The translations under genes and the position numbers were made by a program. 64,000 nucleotides of DNA from Deroplatys truncata (lineage: Eukaryota > Arthropoda > Insecta > Mantodea > Mantidae). Below, one piece after another: positions 10,262 to 22,455 of the stretch. The notes beneath the pieces are model-generated. The model was not told where the DNA came from and did not search any database. It saw only the letters and a program-made list of their open reading frames with translations. Numbering within the stretch: the first letter of the stretch is position 1; each line of letters begins with the position of its first letter. The stretch is taken from contig CM060977.1 of assembly GCA_030765065.1 (NCBI GenBank), forward strand, positions 99,093,795 through 99,157,794, given 5' to 3'.

Positions 10262-11236
10262 TGATGCAGTAATTTGTATCACAAGTTACTTAAATGTAAA
10301 TAATGATTGCAATATGAATATGCATTTTTATGTGACATTGATTTGAGATGTTTATTGATTGTAATTATTGTTGGGAAGTAAGTTTATACGACCTTACTGA
10401 AACTGTCAATAATAGCGCGCAATAATGCAGCGAGGGGGTGAGCTGTTTATCATTATTGGAAACGAGGAAGTTACGTAATGTTGGCGCGTTTTTCCGTTGA
10501 GAACCTGCTGGAATATTTCCCTAGAGCATATGTATTCATAATTTTCATTGGATATTAAAATAGACGCTAATGTTGGCGCGTTTTATTAGCCAATTGCAGT
10601 TCAGTTATAATCTTTAGGCATATCGGGGAGTGGGTGTATAAAAAGCCAAGTCAGAGGTAGATCGCGGGCAGTTCATCGAAAATCTCAATACATTACACGT
10701 CGCCTTCAGTCGTTCAGTTCATCAAAAATCTGTGTACACTACACGTCGTCTTCAGTCAGTCAGTTCGGCAAACGTCGGGTATCGATTCACAAGTTACGCG
10801 CAGCAGAATTATGAAGGATCTAAAGTATGGTAAAGTTAATTATACAAAACATTGAAGTATGTGGATTAAAAGAATTATCAGTAAGAAGTTGTTATAACAG
10901 TTTCAGTTTGGCGAGTGTTAAGATCAATGTATAAATGTGATAGTTAACGTGTTCGACAATAAATATGTAAAACAAATTTCTTCATCAGTGTTATCTTTGG
11001 ATAAAAGATTCCTTTCCGTTTACACAACCTTGATCAAGAGACATGTTCGACCGAGAAATAATAGCTAGCCGGAGGACAGTAAACAAAATTTAAAATTCTT
11101 TCAAACACTAAAACTACCACAAATTGCTAACAATAGATGGAGCTACAAACCGAACAAATAAATGACGTCACAAGATGGCTTCACATGAAGTAAACACACA
11201 TACACAAACATCAACATTATAAGTAATACCACCGCA
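10262..11236 (+). repeat. 3' LTR
   Basis: Same length and ends as the 5' LTR, with about 8 single-base differences. It is followed directly by CATT (11,237-11,240) and the continuation of family A. Confidence 0.9.
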
Positions 11237-11240
11237 CATT

Positions 11241-12075
11241 CACAGGACTTTATCATCTATAGCTTATTATTAGTGGGTATACAAATTATTCTTACAAAAA
11301 TTTCTTTTCCTATCTGCTTCATTTTATTCGAGATAAATGTTTGCAGAAACTGCAACATTACACATTTTGTTATTAACACAGAGAGAACTGCGATAGTCAA
11401 ATGTTTAAGAACTTAACACTGTATACTGACCTTAAAATACTCCTTCCATAACATCGCGAGGGATAGATAATTATGGTCAGGACTTTATAAGAATTACAAA
11501 GAATTTTAGAATTATAACCATTAATAACGGATAAGTCGGAAATGGCTGATACTACAGAAAAAGTTATTTGAAATAAATTGTATGTTTTAAAGAGATCTAC
11601 ATTTTTTGTGTAGTACAGTTTGGTCTACCACTGATAGTTTAGCATTTATACAAGAATATACAAATTTTATTCCGGATTAAGAGGGCTTAGCAAGCTATTC
11701 CCCACAACAAAAAGAACAGAGTACCATTCTATTTCTCATGTAAATATTGTTAATATATATTGTTAGAGCATTTGTTAGAAAATAAAAGCATTCCAAAAAG
11801 TTTCCTTGTAAAGGGTAGTTTGAGGAGGGGGATGTTTTCTTGAAAACCAGTGCAACATCTTTGGAGACTTCTGACCTTAAATACCCAGTTTGATATTTAT
11901 CCGTTATTTTGTTTTTGAGCTACCTATTCACAGAAACACACACAACCTTTCTGAAAGGTTCTTTTTATTCATGGGGCTTCAAAATATGAGTTTTCGGTGA
12001 CTCTCGATATCGAATTTTTTGATAGAATGCAATGATCTATCTTCCAACTTTGTATGTGATAGAGAAAGTAAAAAT
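11241..12075 (+). repeat. Family A copy interrupted by the LTR retrotransposon
   Basis: The head lies at 6,980-6,995 and resumes at 11,241 ('cacaggactttatcatcta'). All landmarks follow to the tail 'gatagagaaagtaaaaatt' at 12,073. This gives a clean empty-site reconstruction for the LTR insertion. Confidence 0.75.
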
Positions 12076-12109
12076 TCCATTCAGAGAAGAAGATGTCAAT
12101 GCAAAAATG

Positions 12110-13010
12110 GAGAAGATAAATTGAGGCAGTATTTTTAACACTAAAATGATTTCAGTCTAATTATATAATACATAAATTCAATAACAGCCCGCCTTGAAGA
12201 AAATATGTATATGTAATAATTTGTAAAAATGAATGCAACAGTCATTGTATATGTTTGTATTATTGTATCCATGTGCAATATTGTTATGTGAATATATTAC
12301 GTAATTTAATAATGTAGGAGCTGTGAGAATAATAGGTTAAAAGTTGCTAACAATGAGGTAACAATGAGGTAACGTTGAAGCAATAATGAATTTGAAAGTT
12401 TAAATGCTACTAGTCATTACTGGAGCAGCAATAATGTAAACTGTGAGACATTTTAAACATACCCAATCAACAACCCCAAAAAAAAAGCTTTAGTTAAAAG
12501 AAGGTATTCTATTGGATTAGCAATAGTCAATCAGAGACTTAAAATATAGAAATTTAGAAGTTTAGGCGGTTTGAAAGTTCAGTTGCCTGCAAACAGTGTT
12601 CCTAACCGGACGCGAGACACATCCTCAAGAGATTTAATACGTATTCGTGTGAGACGAAAAATAGTTTACGTGTTAAAAAGTGCAAGTAATTCATAAGAGA
12701 ATCCCACAGTTCTCTATATCAGTGAACTGTTATTTAAATCGTATCAAGTATTAATAAAAAGAGTGAAGTAAAATTATAATCTGTGTAAGCCTACATTCTT
12801 GTCGGACCACAACCCTGCTAAGAGAAACGTGTCTCTAACAAATACTGACGCAGCCGAGGCAAACATAAATATATAATATTTAAAGAAACAGTAAAAATAC
12901 ATTTGGCGCGAAGCCTACCGAAAATATTTACTATATGTAAGGTTGCAACTACTACAAGTTCGGCTCCCCAGCAGTCGAAATACGATACAACGCCTTCTAA
13001 AATATTCCTT
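12110..13010 (+). repeat. LTR-like dispersed repeat, family B copy 1
   Basis: Homologous to 16,880-17,440. Shared blocks include 'atgatttcagtctaattatata', 'aacagcccgcctt', 'aatgtaggagctgtga', 'gctaacaatgaggtaac' and 'caatcagag'. It ends near 'acatttggcgcgaagcc', which resembles a primer site starting TGGCGC just after an LTR. It is probably a degraded LTR plus the start of the interior. No coding sequence remains. Confidence 0.45.
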
Positions 13011-13238
13011 TCTCAATGTTTGCAAAAAAAAATAAAGAAAGAAAGAAAGAAACCACATTGCTTGAGCGCACAGAAGCTGTTATAGTTTAAAGTATCATAA
13101 ATTTTTGGAGCTAAAATTTCCCTAAATTATAAGATATAGTTTACCACTCTACTCCAAGGTGTGAATGTTTTTTTTCTGTGAAGTGATGCACAATTCACAT
13201 TACAGAATGACAAACGCAGTACCATTTTTAAAAATATA

Positions 13239-13604
13239 TTAAAATATACGTGTTATGTCTATAAGTATAGGGGGAATTAAAGGAAAATTCCAATTAATAA
13301 GAGAGCTCAAAAAATGTAATCCTTTTGCCAATTTCCACCTTTTAATCTCCCCTGGAAGCAATTCTTGAATCAACGCTGTTTTCACTTTTGCCGCCATCTG
13401 TACATCGCCATATGGTGTATGAGTTATTTTCTTATTTTCCTTCTCTCTCAATAACTCCAGAGGGATGACTCCATGTCTGGAGTCCTTCGGAGTGTCTGGT
13501 TCTAGTATTGGATTCTGTTCTCTCAAGACGTGGAAGTATTGAACTATCTTATGAAGTTCGGTGATTATCTGGGTCATGTCAGTTGAGATGCAGGGAGCTT
13601 CCAA
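13239..13604 (-). CDS. Unrecognised ORF or exon, 121 codons
   Basis: This is the most protein-like unassigned ORF in the window. Its composition is balanced (segments such as 'THTPYGDVQMAAKVKTAL' and 'LLPGEIKRWKLAKGL'), with no low complexity. I recognise no domain. It lies outside the family A landmarks, between family B and a minus-strand family A copy. No promoter is visible. It could be an exon of a host gene, a processed pseudogene or a chance ORF. Confidence 0.25.
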   Translation of the reverse strand: MEAPCISTDMTQIITELHKIVQYFHVLREQNPILEPDTPKDSRHGVIPLELLREKENKKITHTPYGDVQMAAKVKTALIQELLPGEIKRWKLAKGLHFLSSLINWNFPLIPPILIDITRIF

Positions 13605-13739
13605 GATATAATTCTAGCAAGGTGATGGTTCCATACACGAATACTAAGTCTAATTCCATAGCTAGCTTTGTATGTCTTATTTAACCACACTGGGACTTCA
13701 TATGATAAACATCTGAAGTGCCACATTCACATCACTTTC

Positions 13740-14600
13740 TCTCCCTACTATCCTTTATTACTTTCTCTTCCACCCAAACATTCTATACCGAGGTTTTACT
13801 GGAAATACATGCTTAGAGGCCTCCTGAATAAAAAAAAAGTAAAGCATTACAGAAAAAGTCTGTGTGTGTATGTGTCTGTGTTTGTGTGTGTCTGTGAAAC
13901 AGCATAGCTCAAAAACGAAAAGTCAGATAAATACCAAAGGTGGCACTTAAATTCAGTATCTTTCAAAGATGCGACAAGCGGATTTTCAATACATGCTTCA
14001 CCCCAAAACCATCCTTAACAACAACATTTTTTCGAAATTTTTTATTTTCTAAAAATGCCTCTAATAATTTAAAGATAATGCATACAAAATGTATATGTTG
14101 AATTTTCTGGGAACAGCCAATGCGATCCTCTTCATTCGGAAGGAATTTTGTACAATCTTTTATAACTGCTAAACGTCAAGCGATAGACGAAGACGTACTA
14201 CACAGAAGCTTTAGGTCCCTTTAAAATACAGAATTTGTGTCAAATTAATTTTTGTGGCATAAGCCATTTCTGAGATATCTACTATTGCTTCAAATTGTTC
14301 ACTACTTGATTATTCTTTAAAAGTCCTGTGAACATTCAGATGTTTCACGCGATTGCATCGAAACGGTATGGAGTTTTAAGGCCAACATAAGCCTCCGGTT
14401 CTTAAACATTTGACTATCGCTGTTCTCTTTGTATCTGTAACGAAATGTGTAATACAGCTATTTCTGCAAAGGCGTATCTCGATTAAAATGTAGTAGATAG
14501 AAAAAATAAGCTTTAGTTAGGATTAGTTTATATACTCACTAATAAACAATAGAAGTTAAGAGAAAGTCAGGCGAGTCAGTCACGTCAAAATGTTTAATAG
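13740..14600 (-). repeat. Family A dispersed repeat
   Basis: A nearly complete minus-strand copy, read from the tail side ('ataccgaggttttactggaaatacatg') to the head ('gagaaagtcaggcgagtcagtcacgtc'). It contains a TG-rich stretch at 13,860-13,905, typical of the family's internal 'cacacacac' segment. Confidence 0.7.
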
Positions 14601-15005
14601 CTTCTACAAACTATTCACTATCTTAATGTTCCTTCCAAGTACTTCATGTTGCTCAAGATAAACCTTTATAGAAAAGTGGTAATATAATGTCTTTAAAATT
14701 CCATATTCTTTCCATAAAATCGCGAGAAACAAGTTAATAGAGACAGCTTTTTTAAGAAACGGTAACGTATTGAAAGATTGAGCCAGTGACAGCGAATATC
14801 TCGAAATTAGCTGATACCACAAAAATTACTTGAAATAAATTGTGTTATTTTAAAGAAATCTACAGTTTTTGATTCAAGTTTTTGTCTATGTCATATTATG
14901 AGATTATGCAAAATTCCTTTCGAATAAAACGGATTTTACAGGCTATTCTGAAAAAAAATCAGGAGATACATTTTATTTACCGTGTAAATATCTTAAATAT
15001 ATGGT
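14590..15005 (+). repeat. Family A dispersed repeat, inverted relative to the preceding copy
   Basis: Plus-strand head-to-middle landmarks ('aattccatattctttccataaaat', 'gaaatctacagtttttg', 'gtaaatatcttaaatatatgg'). The 3' half is missing. Confidence 0.6.
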
Positions 15006-15269
15006 TATCTTCTGACGGAAATAGGCTTCCGCACTGGGAATACAGTGTATGTTCAGCGCTAGGCACCCCATGATTGGTTGGAGAGAAAGCCAGAGTAGGG
15101 TAGGGACTCTCGACTAAGAAGGCACCCGGAAGGCTAAAATGTAAAGTATGCCGAAACTCCGAGACCTCACATGCCTTCAGAGGTATATGAAAGCAAAAGT
15201 GCTTAGTTACATTCACAAAATTGAGTGTTATTTATGAAATCTCTATTACTGCTATGTCCTTAGCGTCCG

Positions 15270-15610
15270 ATTCTATATTGGGCGTGAACGACAGCGGAGT
15301 TTGCTCAGAGACCTATTTATCAGGCTTGAGGCTCTTTTACGTGCGTGAATCTACGACACGGGACGACCGGCTTTACTTCCCTTTGGTTTTGAAACGGCAA
15401 CTCTAGGCCGAGCCCGTGCTATAGAATTATTAATAATTTGGGTATTTACTTTATAGTGAAATTAAATTATGCTATGTACAGCTATTTTTCTATTTACTGT
15501 CTGTGTAAGCCATGGTAGCGATGTTTACGTCCGAATAAAATCCATCGCCCTCCATCGGGTTTGAACCCGCGGCCTCGGAAATCAGAAGCCAACATGGTAC
15601 TTCTAGACCA
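15270..15610 (-). repeat. tRNA-derived SINE-like repeat
   Basis: On the minus strand, 'ggccgcgggttcaaacccga' is a clear box B. The flanking blocks match 2,310-2,490 in order. About 100 bases between the two shared blocks are present only here. Confidence 0.5.
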
Positions 15611-15639
15611 CACGGATGACGACTACTTCCACAAAATTG

Positions 15640-16050
15640 TTGTTGTGACCCACTGCCGGGAGTTGTTTACTCCGTGAGTTCTGCGGGATGAGCATTGTGT
15701 TTGACGCATTAGTCAATGTTAGAAAGAGTAAAGAGGTTAGAAGGGGAGTGTTGTGAACGACCGGAAGAGAAGGAAGTCTTGTGTTCGGCAATTCAGTGAG
15801 CGACCAGAAGACAGAAGGAAAGTCCAGTGTTTGGCACTAAAGTGAGGAACGTAAGAGAAAAGTCCTATGTTCATTTAAGTGAGCGACCGGAAGAGAGGAG
15901 AGAAGTACTGTGTTCGGCATTTAAGTGAGCGACTGGAAGAGAGAAGATTCTGTGTTCCGCATTTAATTGAGCGACCGGAAGAGAGAAGAAAAAAGTAAAA
16001 ACTGACTATAGAGAAGGTGGACAAACTCACTACGCTATGTTATATATTAT
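15640..16050 (+). repeat. Tandem repeat related to the family P 3' end
   Basis: About five degenerate ~45-50-bp units carry the motif 'gagcgaccggaagagagaag' plus 'tgtgttcggca(t)ttaagt'. The stretch ends in 'aaaaactgactatagagaaggtggacaaactcacta', which closely resembles the 3' end of family P copy 1 (about 510-540). It is probably a related element with a different internal monomer. Confidence 0.5.
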
Positions 16051-16879
16051 ACATAATTTATATTAAATTATTACTTAACACCAACATTAATTTAATATTT
16101 ATACCTTTCCTGGTTGTTCATTAATATTCTTATTTAATTTTAGTATTTAAAATCACAATATGGTTTACGTAATTTATTTCAACAGATATACCGTTGTTGT
16201 GATGATATCAGGATAAATGTTATTTCTCCATTTTAATTCGTAGTGTTTATAAATTCTTATAAATGGTCATAAATAAAATTACATAATCAGAATAATTATG
16301 ATATAGAGTGATACATTTGGTAATGCATTTTTCTTAGCACTGTTTGTCATGGAGAATGCAATGCATCCGTTTTTCACAACAACCTAGCACGTCCTGCTTT
16401 TGTGAACTTGTCAAAACGCATCACAACAGGACGAAAGCTGTCTCGGGCAGGGTGCACAAAATCCCTGCATAGTCGTCAGCACCATGAGCAGATCTAACCT
16501 ACCTTCAAGTCGATGATACTTGCTTTACAGATAGAATACATGAACAGCGGTTCGAAATCGCTTCGTACCATCGTTAAAACTCTAATTACATTATATGACT
16601 CACAAGTATTCTCTTTTGTAGTGAAGTGGAACAGGTATCCTTTAGCAACAACTCTGCAATCAAAAAATCAAGTAACAAGTAGACGTTTTACCTCTGTTTA
16701 TAACACAGTTGAACATCTAGTGTCAACTTGTTAATTGAGATAGACTTCGTTACACACTTACAGCTTTTTTAAAAATTGGATCGCTACGCTACGTCTAACA
16801 TTCCATGCTCTGTGTATGACCAAGAGGAAAAAGAGGAAATAAAAAAAACAAATCCCATACAACTGTATACCGCAAAAAT
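16051..16879. other. Unassigned AT-rich sequence
   Basis: No recognised gene, RNA or repeat. A 73-codon ORF at 16,513-16,734 shows no similarity that I can identify. Confidence 0.4.
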
Positions 16880-17440
16880 AGTAAATCCTCTAACTGAGGC
16901 AATATTTTAAACACTTAAATGATTTCAGTCTAATTATATAACAAATAAAATATAGTAACAGCCCGCCTTAAAACAATGTGTATAAATAATATATATATAT
17001 ATATATATAAAATGTATGTTATGGTCATTGTATTATGTTTATATTATTATGTGCATGTTTAATAATGTTATGTGAATGTATTTCCTAACTTAACAATGTA
17101 GGAGCTGTGAAAATAGAAGCCGAAGATTGCTAACAATGAGGTAACTTTGAGACTACAATAAATTAGAAAGTTTAATAATGCTACTAATAATTCTTGGAAC
17201 GATACTGTAATATTTAAAACAGTTTATAAATAGTCAATCAAAAGCTAGAAAAGCTGAAAGTTAAATAAAATTATTCTATTGGAGTAGGATTAGCCAATCA
17301 GAGCCTTGACATAGAGAACGTGGAAAAGTGAACGTGGGGCGAAGGCCACAGGAAACTTTGTACCATATGTGGGGCAGTTACTTCATCAAGTTTGGCTCTC
17401 CAACAGCACCAATACATCTACTTCAATTAATAAATACTTC
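16880..17440 (+). repeat. LTR-like dispersed repeat, family B copy 2
   Basis: Shares ordered blocks with 12,110-13,010 and has an (AT)n run at about 16,990-17,010. It ends near 'gtggggcgaaggccacagg', which corresponds to 'tttggcgcgaagcctaccg' in copy 1. Confidence 0.45.
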
Positions 17441-17459
17441 GTTATTCTATAAAGTTCCG

Positions 17460-17995
17460 TCGACATATATCTTTTTCTTGCGATTGCATGGAAACCGTTT
17501 GAAGTTTTAAGGCCAGCTTTCAGTTATTAAACATTTGATGTTGCTGTTCTCTTTGTAACTATAACGAAATGTGTAGTGCAGCTATTTCTGAAAAGATTTA
17601 TCAATTAAAATTAAAAAAGATAGAAAAATAAGCTTTCTTAGGAGTAATTGTATGCCTGCTAATAAACAACAAAGGATAAAGAAAGTCATGTGAATGTAAC
17701 AAATTATATTTATTTTATTCAAGGAGCCGCATAATATGCGTTTGTGACAAATCTGGATATCGAAGTTTTGAACAGAATGCACTACTATACATAAGCAGTA
17801 GATACAGTAAAAATGTGATATGTTGCACTCACATGACTTTCTCTCCTCTGTAGAACCTACTTTTATAATCGCTTACTGTCCATCTACACCAAGTTAATCG
17901 AGATAAAAATTAATAGAAAGGATCTTATTGCTAATTTTCTTGTACGTGCAAGGGGAACATGGTAGGCTTTAAACAATAGTAGAGAAAGTAAAAAT
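17460..17995. repeat. Family A fragments in both orientations
   Basis: A minus-strand head part lies at 17,460-17,705 and a plus-strand tail fragment at 17,706-17,812. A plus-strand head runs from 17,813 ('gatatgttgcactcacatgacttt') to 'gtagagaaagtaaaaatacg' at about 17,995. The tail-to-head junction 'gtaaaaatgtgatatgttg' recurs at other loci. Confidence 0.6.
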
Positions 17996-19824
17996 ACGAC
18001 TGTAATGGAGAAAGTCATGTAGATCGTATAACATGTCACAATATTAAAATCGATAAGAAATAAATAGCAACGGGAGGACTCTAAAGGTACTAGTAATTCA
18101 GAGGCCTTCACTTACTACATCAGATGTTTACCATTAACTCAAATTACCATTTGAGAATAGTAAGTGAGGGCATCTCTTACAAGAGGCCATGTTTGTTCTC
18201 GCGAGCGTCAAAAAGCACTTGTTCGATCAATTACTATTGCCACCACCCGATAGTCGCATGCCAGCAAGGGTTAGGTACAAGTTAAATGGGAATTCTGTTG
18301 ACTCAGCGAAGAGTTAAAGTAGTACCAAATAACCGATTGGAACAGATCAAGAGCGGGTGGGGGGGCGAATTTCCGATAGCTACAACAGTGTGGTAGGACC
18401 ACTCTTTGTCGATTAGCTTCGGTTCAACCACCCTCTCTCACCCTGTTCCAAATGTCAAGCTTTCCACTGAACACAATTCTGCCTGAGCCCAGTCCATTTG
18501 TTCCAAGTTAGAGGCACTCTACAGGCTTCCATAAAACATTACATCTTAGCGAGTGCCACTGTGGGTTTTAAGTTTCAGCGTATGTGCCTATGATACAACT
18601 CCTACATACCTATAGTTTTAACAAATATGCTGCATTATGCTGCTTATGAAAACCGTTTCATCATAACTACTTTTGAAATTACTTCTAAAAATTTAAGCAG
18701 GTGTTTTTATGACCCATGGTATTTTCTGTGGCCTTCCGATCGTTAGGCGAATTCTGGATGCTTTCTTTCATCAATTGAATTTCCTATCCCTCCATTTCGA
18801 CCTATGCATTATTTCAATCATCTTTCGCCCCGCTAGGATCCTTTAGAGTGGGAAGTGTCGACGATGGTGTTTCGGTGCAGCATGGCTTTCGGCTTGTTGC
18901 CCAGGGTAAACGGACCGTCCCTTCGGAGCATGGTATTGGATCCTCTAGGTGAGACGGGGGTCTCCGTTCTGCCAGTCCGACTGTCGAGGCGTCTCAATTT
19001 CAAAACTGTAGGGATCCTGTCATTGTTGTACCGTCACATCTGTCTCCGGTCGCCCGGTGTCTCCTCACCTTCTCCTCACTCCTGGGTTCGTATTTACAAT
19101 ATCCTCACTGAATCCGTGCCGAGTGCTCTCCGATACTCAGGAAAACAAAGCAATTGTTTAAATTGGAAATGTGTCATTTCCTTCATTATAAACTTTTGCC
19201 TTGGATCATAAACCAAATCCACATTCAAACTTATACCATTGTCAAGGTACACTGTATTAAAATTACTAACACTAAAATTGAATAGGGTATTCTAATATGG
19301 ACTTGACTTCTAAAAGAAAATAAAAAATAGTTACGGGGGAGAGATAAAAAAAACACCTTTTCTTTCAAACTGAAATACAATTTTAAGGTTTGTGACTGTA
19401 AACAATTCAGCCGACTAACTTTTAGAGGTTACAAAAGGATGGCAGAGGAAATACTTAATACAGGACACCTAGGGTCTGTAACGACTAACTTTCACTGGTT
19501 ACAGAGGGATGGTATAAGAACACGTTTATATAGGACAGCTATGGTCTGTGATGACAAACTTTGAAGTTACATAATGATTTTTCGTTTGAATATTTGTACT
19601 GGTACGTACAAATTAATAAATAGATAAATAAAGGGTTACTACGAATGCAGTAGTGATTTCACTCTAAAATAGTTAATTTCTTATCCACAAGCGCGAAGAT
19701 ACTACCATTTTTGGCACTTTCAAAATGCTATGTCAGTAAGGGCCAGTGCATCACTGATAACCCAACTTTCACATAGGGAATCATACGTACCATAGAAACC
19801 ACCACCAGCTTAAGTAAGAGCGCA
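17996..19824. other. Unassigned region
   Basis: No recognised gene. A GC-richer patch at about 18,830-19,210 holds a 118-codon plus-strand ORF that matches nothing I know and has no promoter. Nothing else is supportable. Confidence 0.35.
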
Positions 19825-19885
19825 GTCATTGCGGTGCTCGGTTGGCAATCTGGTGGTGCTGGGTTCAGACCCGTCCAAGTAATAA
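19825..19885 (+). repeat. Possible tRNA-like head of a SINE
   Basis: 'gcggtgctcggttggcaatctgg' is followed by 'gctgggttcagacccgtcc', a box B-like sequence with paired arms. There is no cloverleaf, so this is a weak call. Confidence 0.25.
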
Positions 19886-20816
19886 GCATCTTTTTTCATC
19901 CAGCAACGAATGGCGAGCTTTTGGAGCGAATCCAATTTTAATTTCCGGCGTTTACTTCAAAGTTTGGGTTGATGTTACGGAGATATTCATATGGAATGGC
20001 CACAATTACACGCAACAAGCAGCAACTCACTGGCGTACTGGCTTGTTGTTGAGCTTTCTGTATTACAAGCATCCAGGAACTCAGAGACCATAACTATCCT
20101 ACATCAAAATGTTTGCCTAAAATCCCTCTGCGACCACTGAATCTTTGTCGGTTTAATTCTGTACCACTACACACTCACACACACATATTTGTGACGTAAG
20201 ATCACTTTACCCAAACCAGCGCCTATACAATAGGTGACGGGAACGGGGACGTAGCTCAGGGATGTCATCGAGAAGGTTATAGGTTGTGGGTAGCTGGAAG
20301 GAATATAAAAGGGTGACATTATTATACGTGTAATTCTCTTACCAAGAGAGACTTTAATCTATCTAATAAATAATCTAAACTACATTGCAAAATATTTTTG
20401 AGTTTACTTGGTAGTTGGAAGAAGTCTAGCGTTTTTTCGATGCCTAGGGTCTAAGTCGAAGTTTTAAGCCAACAAAAAAATAAAAAGATGACCGTCGCAG
20501 AGTTCCGCTGTCAAGTGATAGGCAGGCGTCAAAAACTTGTGTTTAAATACCCAAGAAATATGCTAACTAGTGCTTTAGTCAGCACTGAAGTAAGCGGGTG
20601 TCAGCATGATTTGCATAATCCACCCATGTCTAGAACATGAGGCGACTATTACTCTAAAAATCATAAGCATTGGGGAAATCACTCACAGGAACTAAAAAGC
20701 CAATTTAATGGGTTTACTTTAATACTTTCTGTCCTGAATACCTCGAAATTCATAAGGTTATATTCATCACATTCTTGTAAAATAAAACTAACACAGCAAC
20801 TATGCAGGTTAGATAA
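19886..20816. other. Unassigned region
   Basis: No gene or repeat boundary can be supported. Confidence 0.35.
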
Positions 20817-21441
20817 TTTAAGTTGAAACTGTACAATATTTCCAAAACTAAGCGTTGTAGAAAGAAATGTCTTGAATAAAAGTTGCTTGATATTATGGCG
20901 GAAAGTAAATGCCATTAGTCGTGTTTTGTTTGGAGGACGTTATGGTGGTCATTTTAGATTAAATTTAATCTTGTTTTATTGGGAACCTGCATTTTGTATG
21001 TGTTTTCTCATTAGAAAAGGGTTTATAAAAAGCTGTTTAAATTGTAATAAGAAATAAGGAAAAAACACAGAAAATGTTGGTTCCCAATTACGAAATGCAA
21101 CTGGGCTCTCCAATGACAATCCATGGATGGTCCAACATTCATTGCGCTCTTCGTACACGGCCATTCAGAGTTTTCGTTGATATTTACGTTGGTTTAAGAA
21201 CAATTGTAAAGTGCTTTATACAAATGATGTTTAGTTTTTAATGAGGAGTGAGAAAACAACATAAAAATGTATGTTCCGATTTAAAAAAAATTAAATTGAC
21301 CCTAGAATAACCATCACAGCGTTCTCCAAATAAAACACGACTAATAGCATTTACTTTCCCCATAATATCAAGCAACTTTTATTCAAGACATTTATTTCTA
21401 CAACGCTTAGTTTTTGAGTTATTGTACAGTCTCAACTTAAA
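20817..21441. mobile_element. Fold-back element with ~200-bp inverted arms
   Basis: Left arm 20,817-21,013 and right arm 21,241-21,441 are inverted copies. The outer ends are 'tttaagttgaaactgtaca' and its near-complement, and the inner ends are near 'tgtgttttctcatta'. Arms are roughly 85-90% identical by eye and are separated by ~227 bp of unrelated sequence. No target duplication is obvious. It may be a MITE or two inverted copies of one repeat. Confidence 0.6.
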
Positions 21442-21489
21442 TGGTCCAGCCTGATATTATATATACACACCAAGATTCACTTTATTAGA

Positions 21490-21620
21490 CTATATCGTTT
21501 TACCGTCTCTTCTACGCACTAACAATAAGTAGAGAAAATATTGTATTCCACCCAAAATGTCGATGTTACGATTTTACCGGAAATACACATTTTGCGGTCC
21601 CCTGAACCCATGAAAAATAC
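21490..21620 (-). repeat. Family A tail fragment
   Basis: 'aataagtagagaaaatattgtattccaccc' followed by 'accggaaatacacattttgcgg' is the minus-strand tail of family A. Confidence 0.5.
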
Positions 21621-21837
21621 ATTTATAAAAGGGTTCGTGTGTATCTGTAAGTGCGCCTGTGAACAGCATAACGCAAATTTGCCTACATGCTGTGCTGTGC
21701 AGTGCTGTTCTCCAGTTACTGGAACCCTCCGTCAGAATACTCCTAAATATAGGCTTTTACTGTTGGTTTATATCGATTTTCATTCACGAAAATTTCCTTC
21801 CAGACTATGTGGAAGTTAGGGAATAATTCTACTTAAA

Positions 21838-21915
21838 GAAAACTTCCACCGCCCCAACCAGGAATCGAAACCTGATCTGGTTTGACAAGCCAGAACGCTG
21901 ACCAAGGTGAACTTT
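21838..21915 (-). repeat. tRNA-derived SINE head, minus strand
   Basis: On the minus strand, 'ccttggtcagcgttctgg' (box A side) precedes 'atcaggtttcgattcctgg' (box B). The acceptor pairing is poor, so it is not a tRNA gene. Confidence 0.45.
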
Positions 21916-22455
21916 TCATTCTAAAACAACTTTAGTTTGACCTACATTTCCTTTAACAGGGCGCGTTTCTTAGCCTTGAGGTCTGAGGTATTTTTCATCC
22001 GCTTCCTCACTGTTTTACGGCTTCTTATTGCTCTCATCAGATCGCGTTAGCGTTCATGCATCTCTTCCTTCATCCACTCCTCTTTATCAGCAATAGCTCC
22101 CTCTCTTCCCACGCACAGAATCCCTCTCGAAAGCGAAACAAACAATCCTGCGCCACAGACACGCTGGGTTTTAGCCTCCCCGCTATCCCCGCCTACACTC
22201 TTGTCAGTTTCGCTATTGAACGATACATGAATGCCAGAGTGGGTTGTGTTTTTTAATCTCTTTGTTCATGGAGCTTGATGAGCATGGATGTTCGACAATG
22301 ATGCACAGATGGAGAGATAAGACACGTCCTAGTACCAGGATTGCTTTTGCAATACACGCAGTCTATAATATTTAAACTTGTACAGTATTTAATCTGTACA
22401 TATCATCTCATATTCTCAAAACATTGGTTTAAGGATGTAAATGAAGGTATTTAGA
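21916..22455. other. Unassigned region
   Basis: Nothing recognised. Confidence 0.35.

Larger units (their letters stand above)
6996..11236 (+). mobile_element. Non-autonomous LTR retrotransposon (two 975-bp LTRs, Gag-like ORF, no pol)
   Basis: Two direct repeats of exactly 975 bp (6,996-7,970 and 10,262-11,236) begin TG and end CA, and a 4-bp CATT duplication flanks them. About 8 substitutions were counted by eye, so the LTRs are roughly 99% identical and the insertion is young. A Lys-tRNA primer site follows the 5' LTR. The 2.29-kb interior holds one Gag-like ORF and no protease, reverse transcriptase or integrase. It would need enzymes from an autonomous relative, probably Gypsy-like by TSD length and LTR ends. 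It inserted into a family A copy. Confidence 0.9.

Noticed and set aside
18855-19211. 118-codon ORF as a host gene
   Set aside because: No recognised domain, no promoter or splice evidence. Locally higher GC content explains its length.
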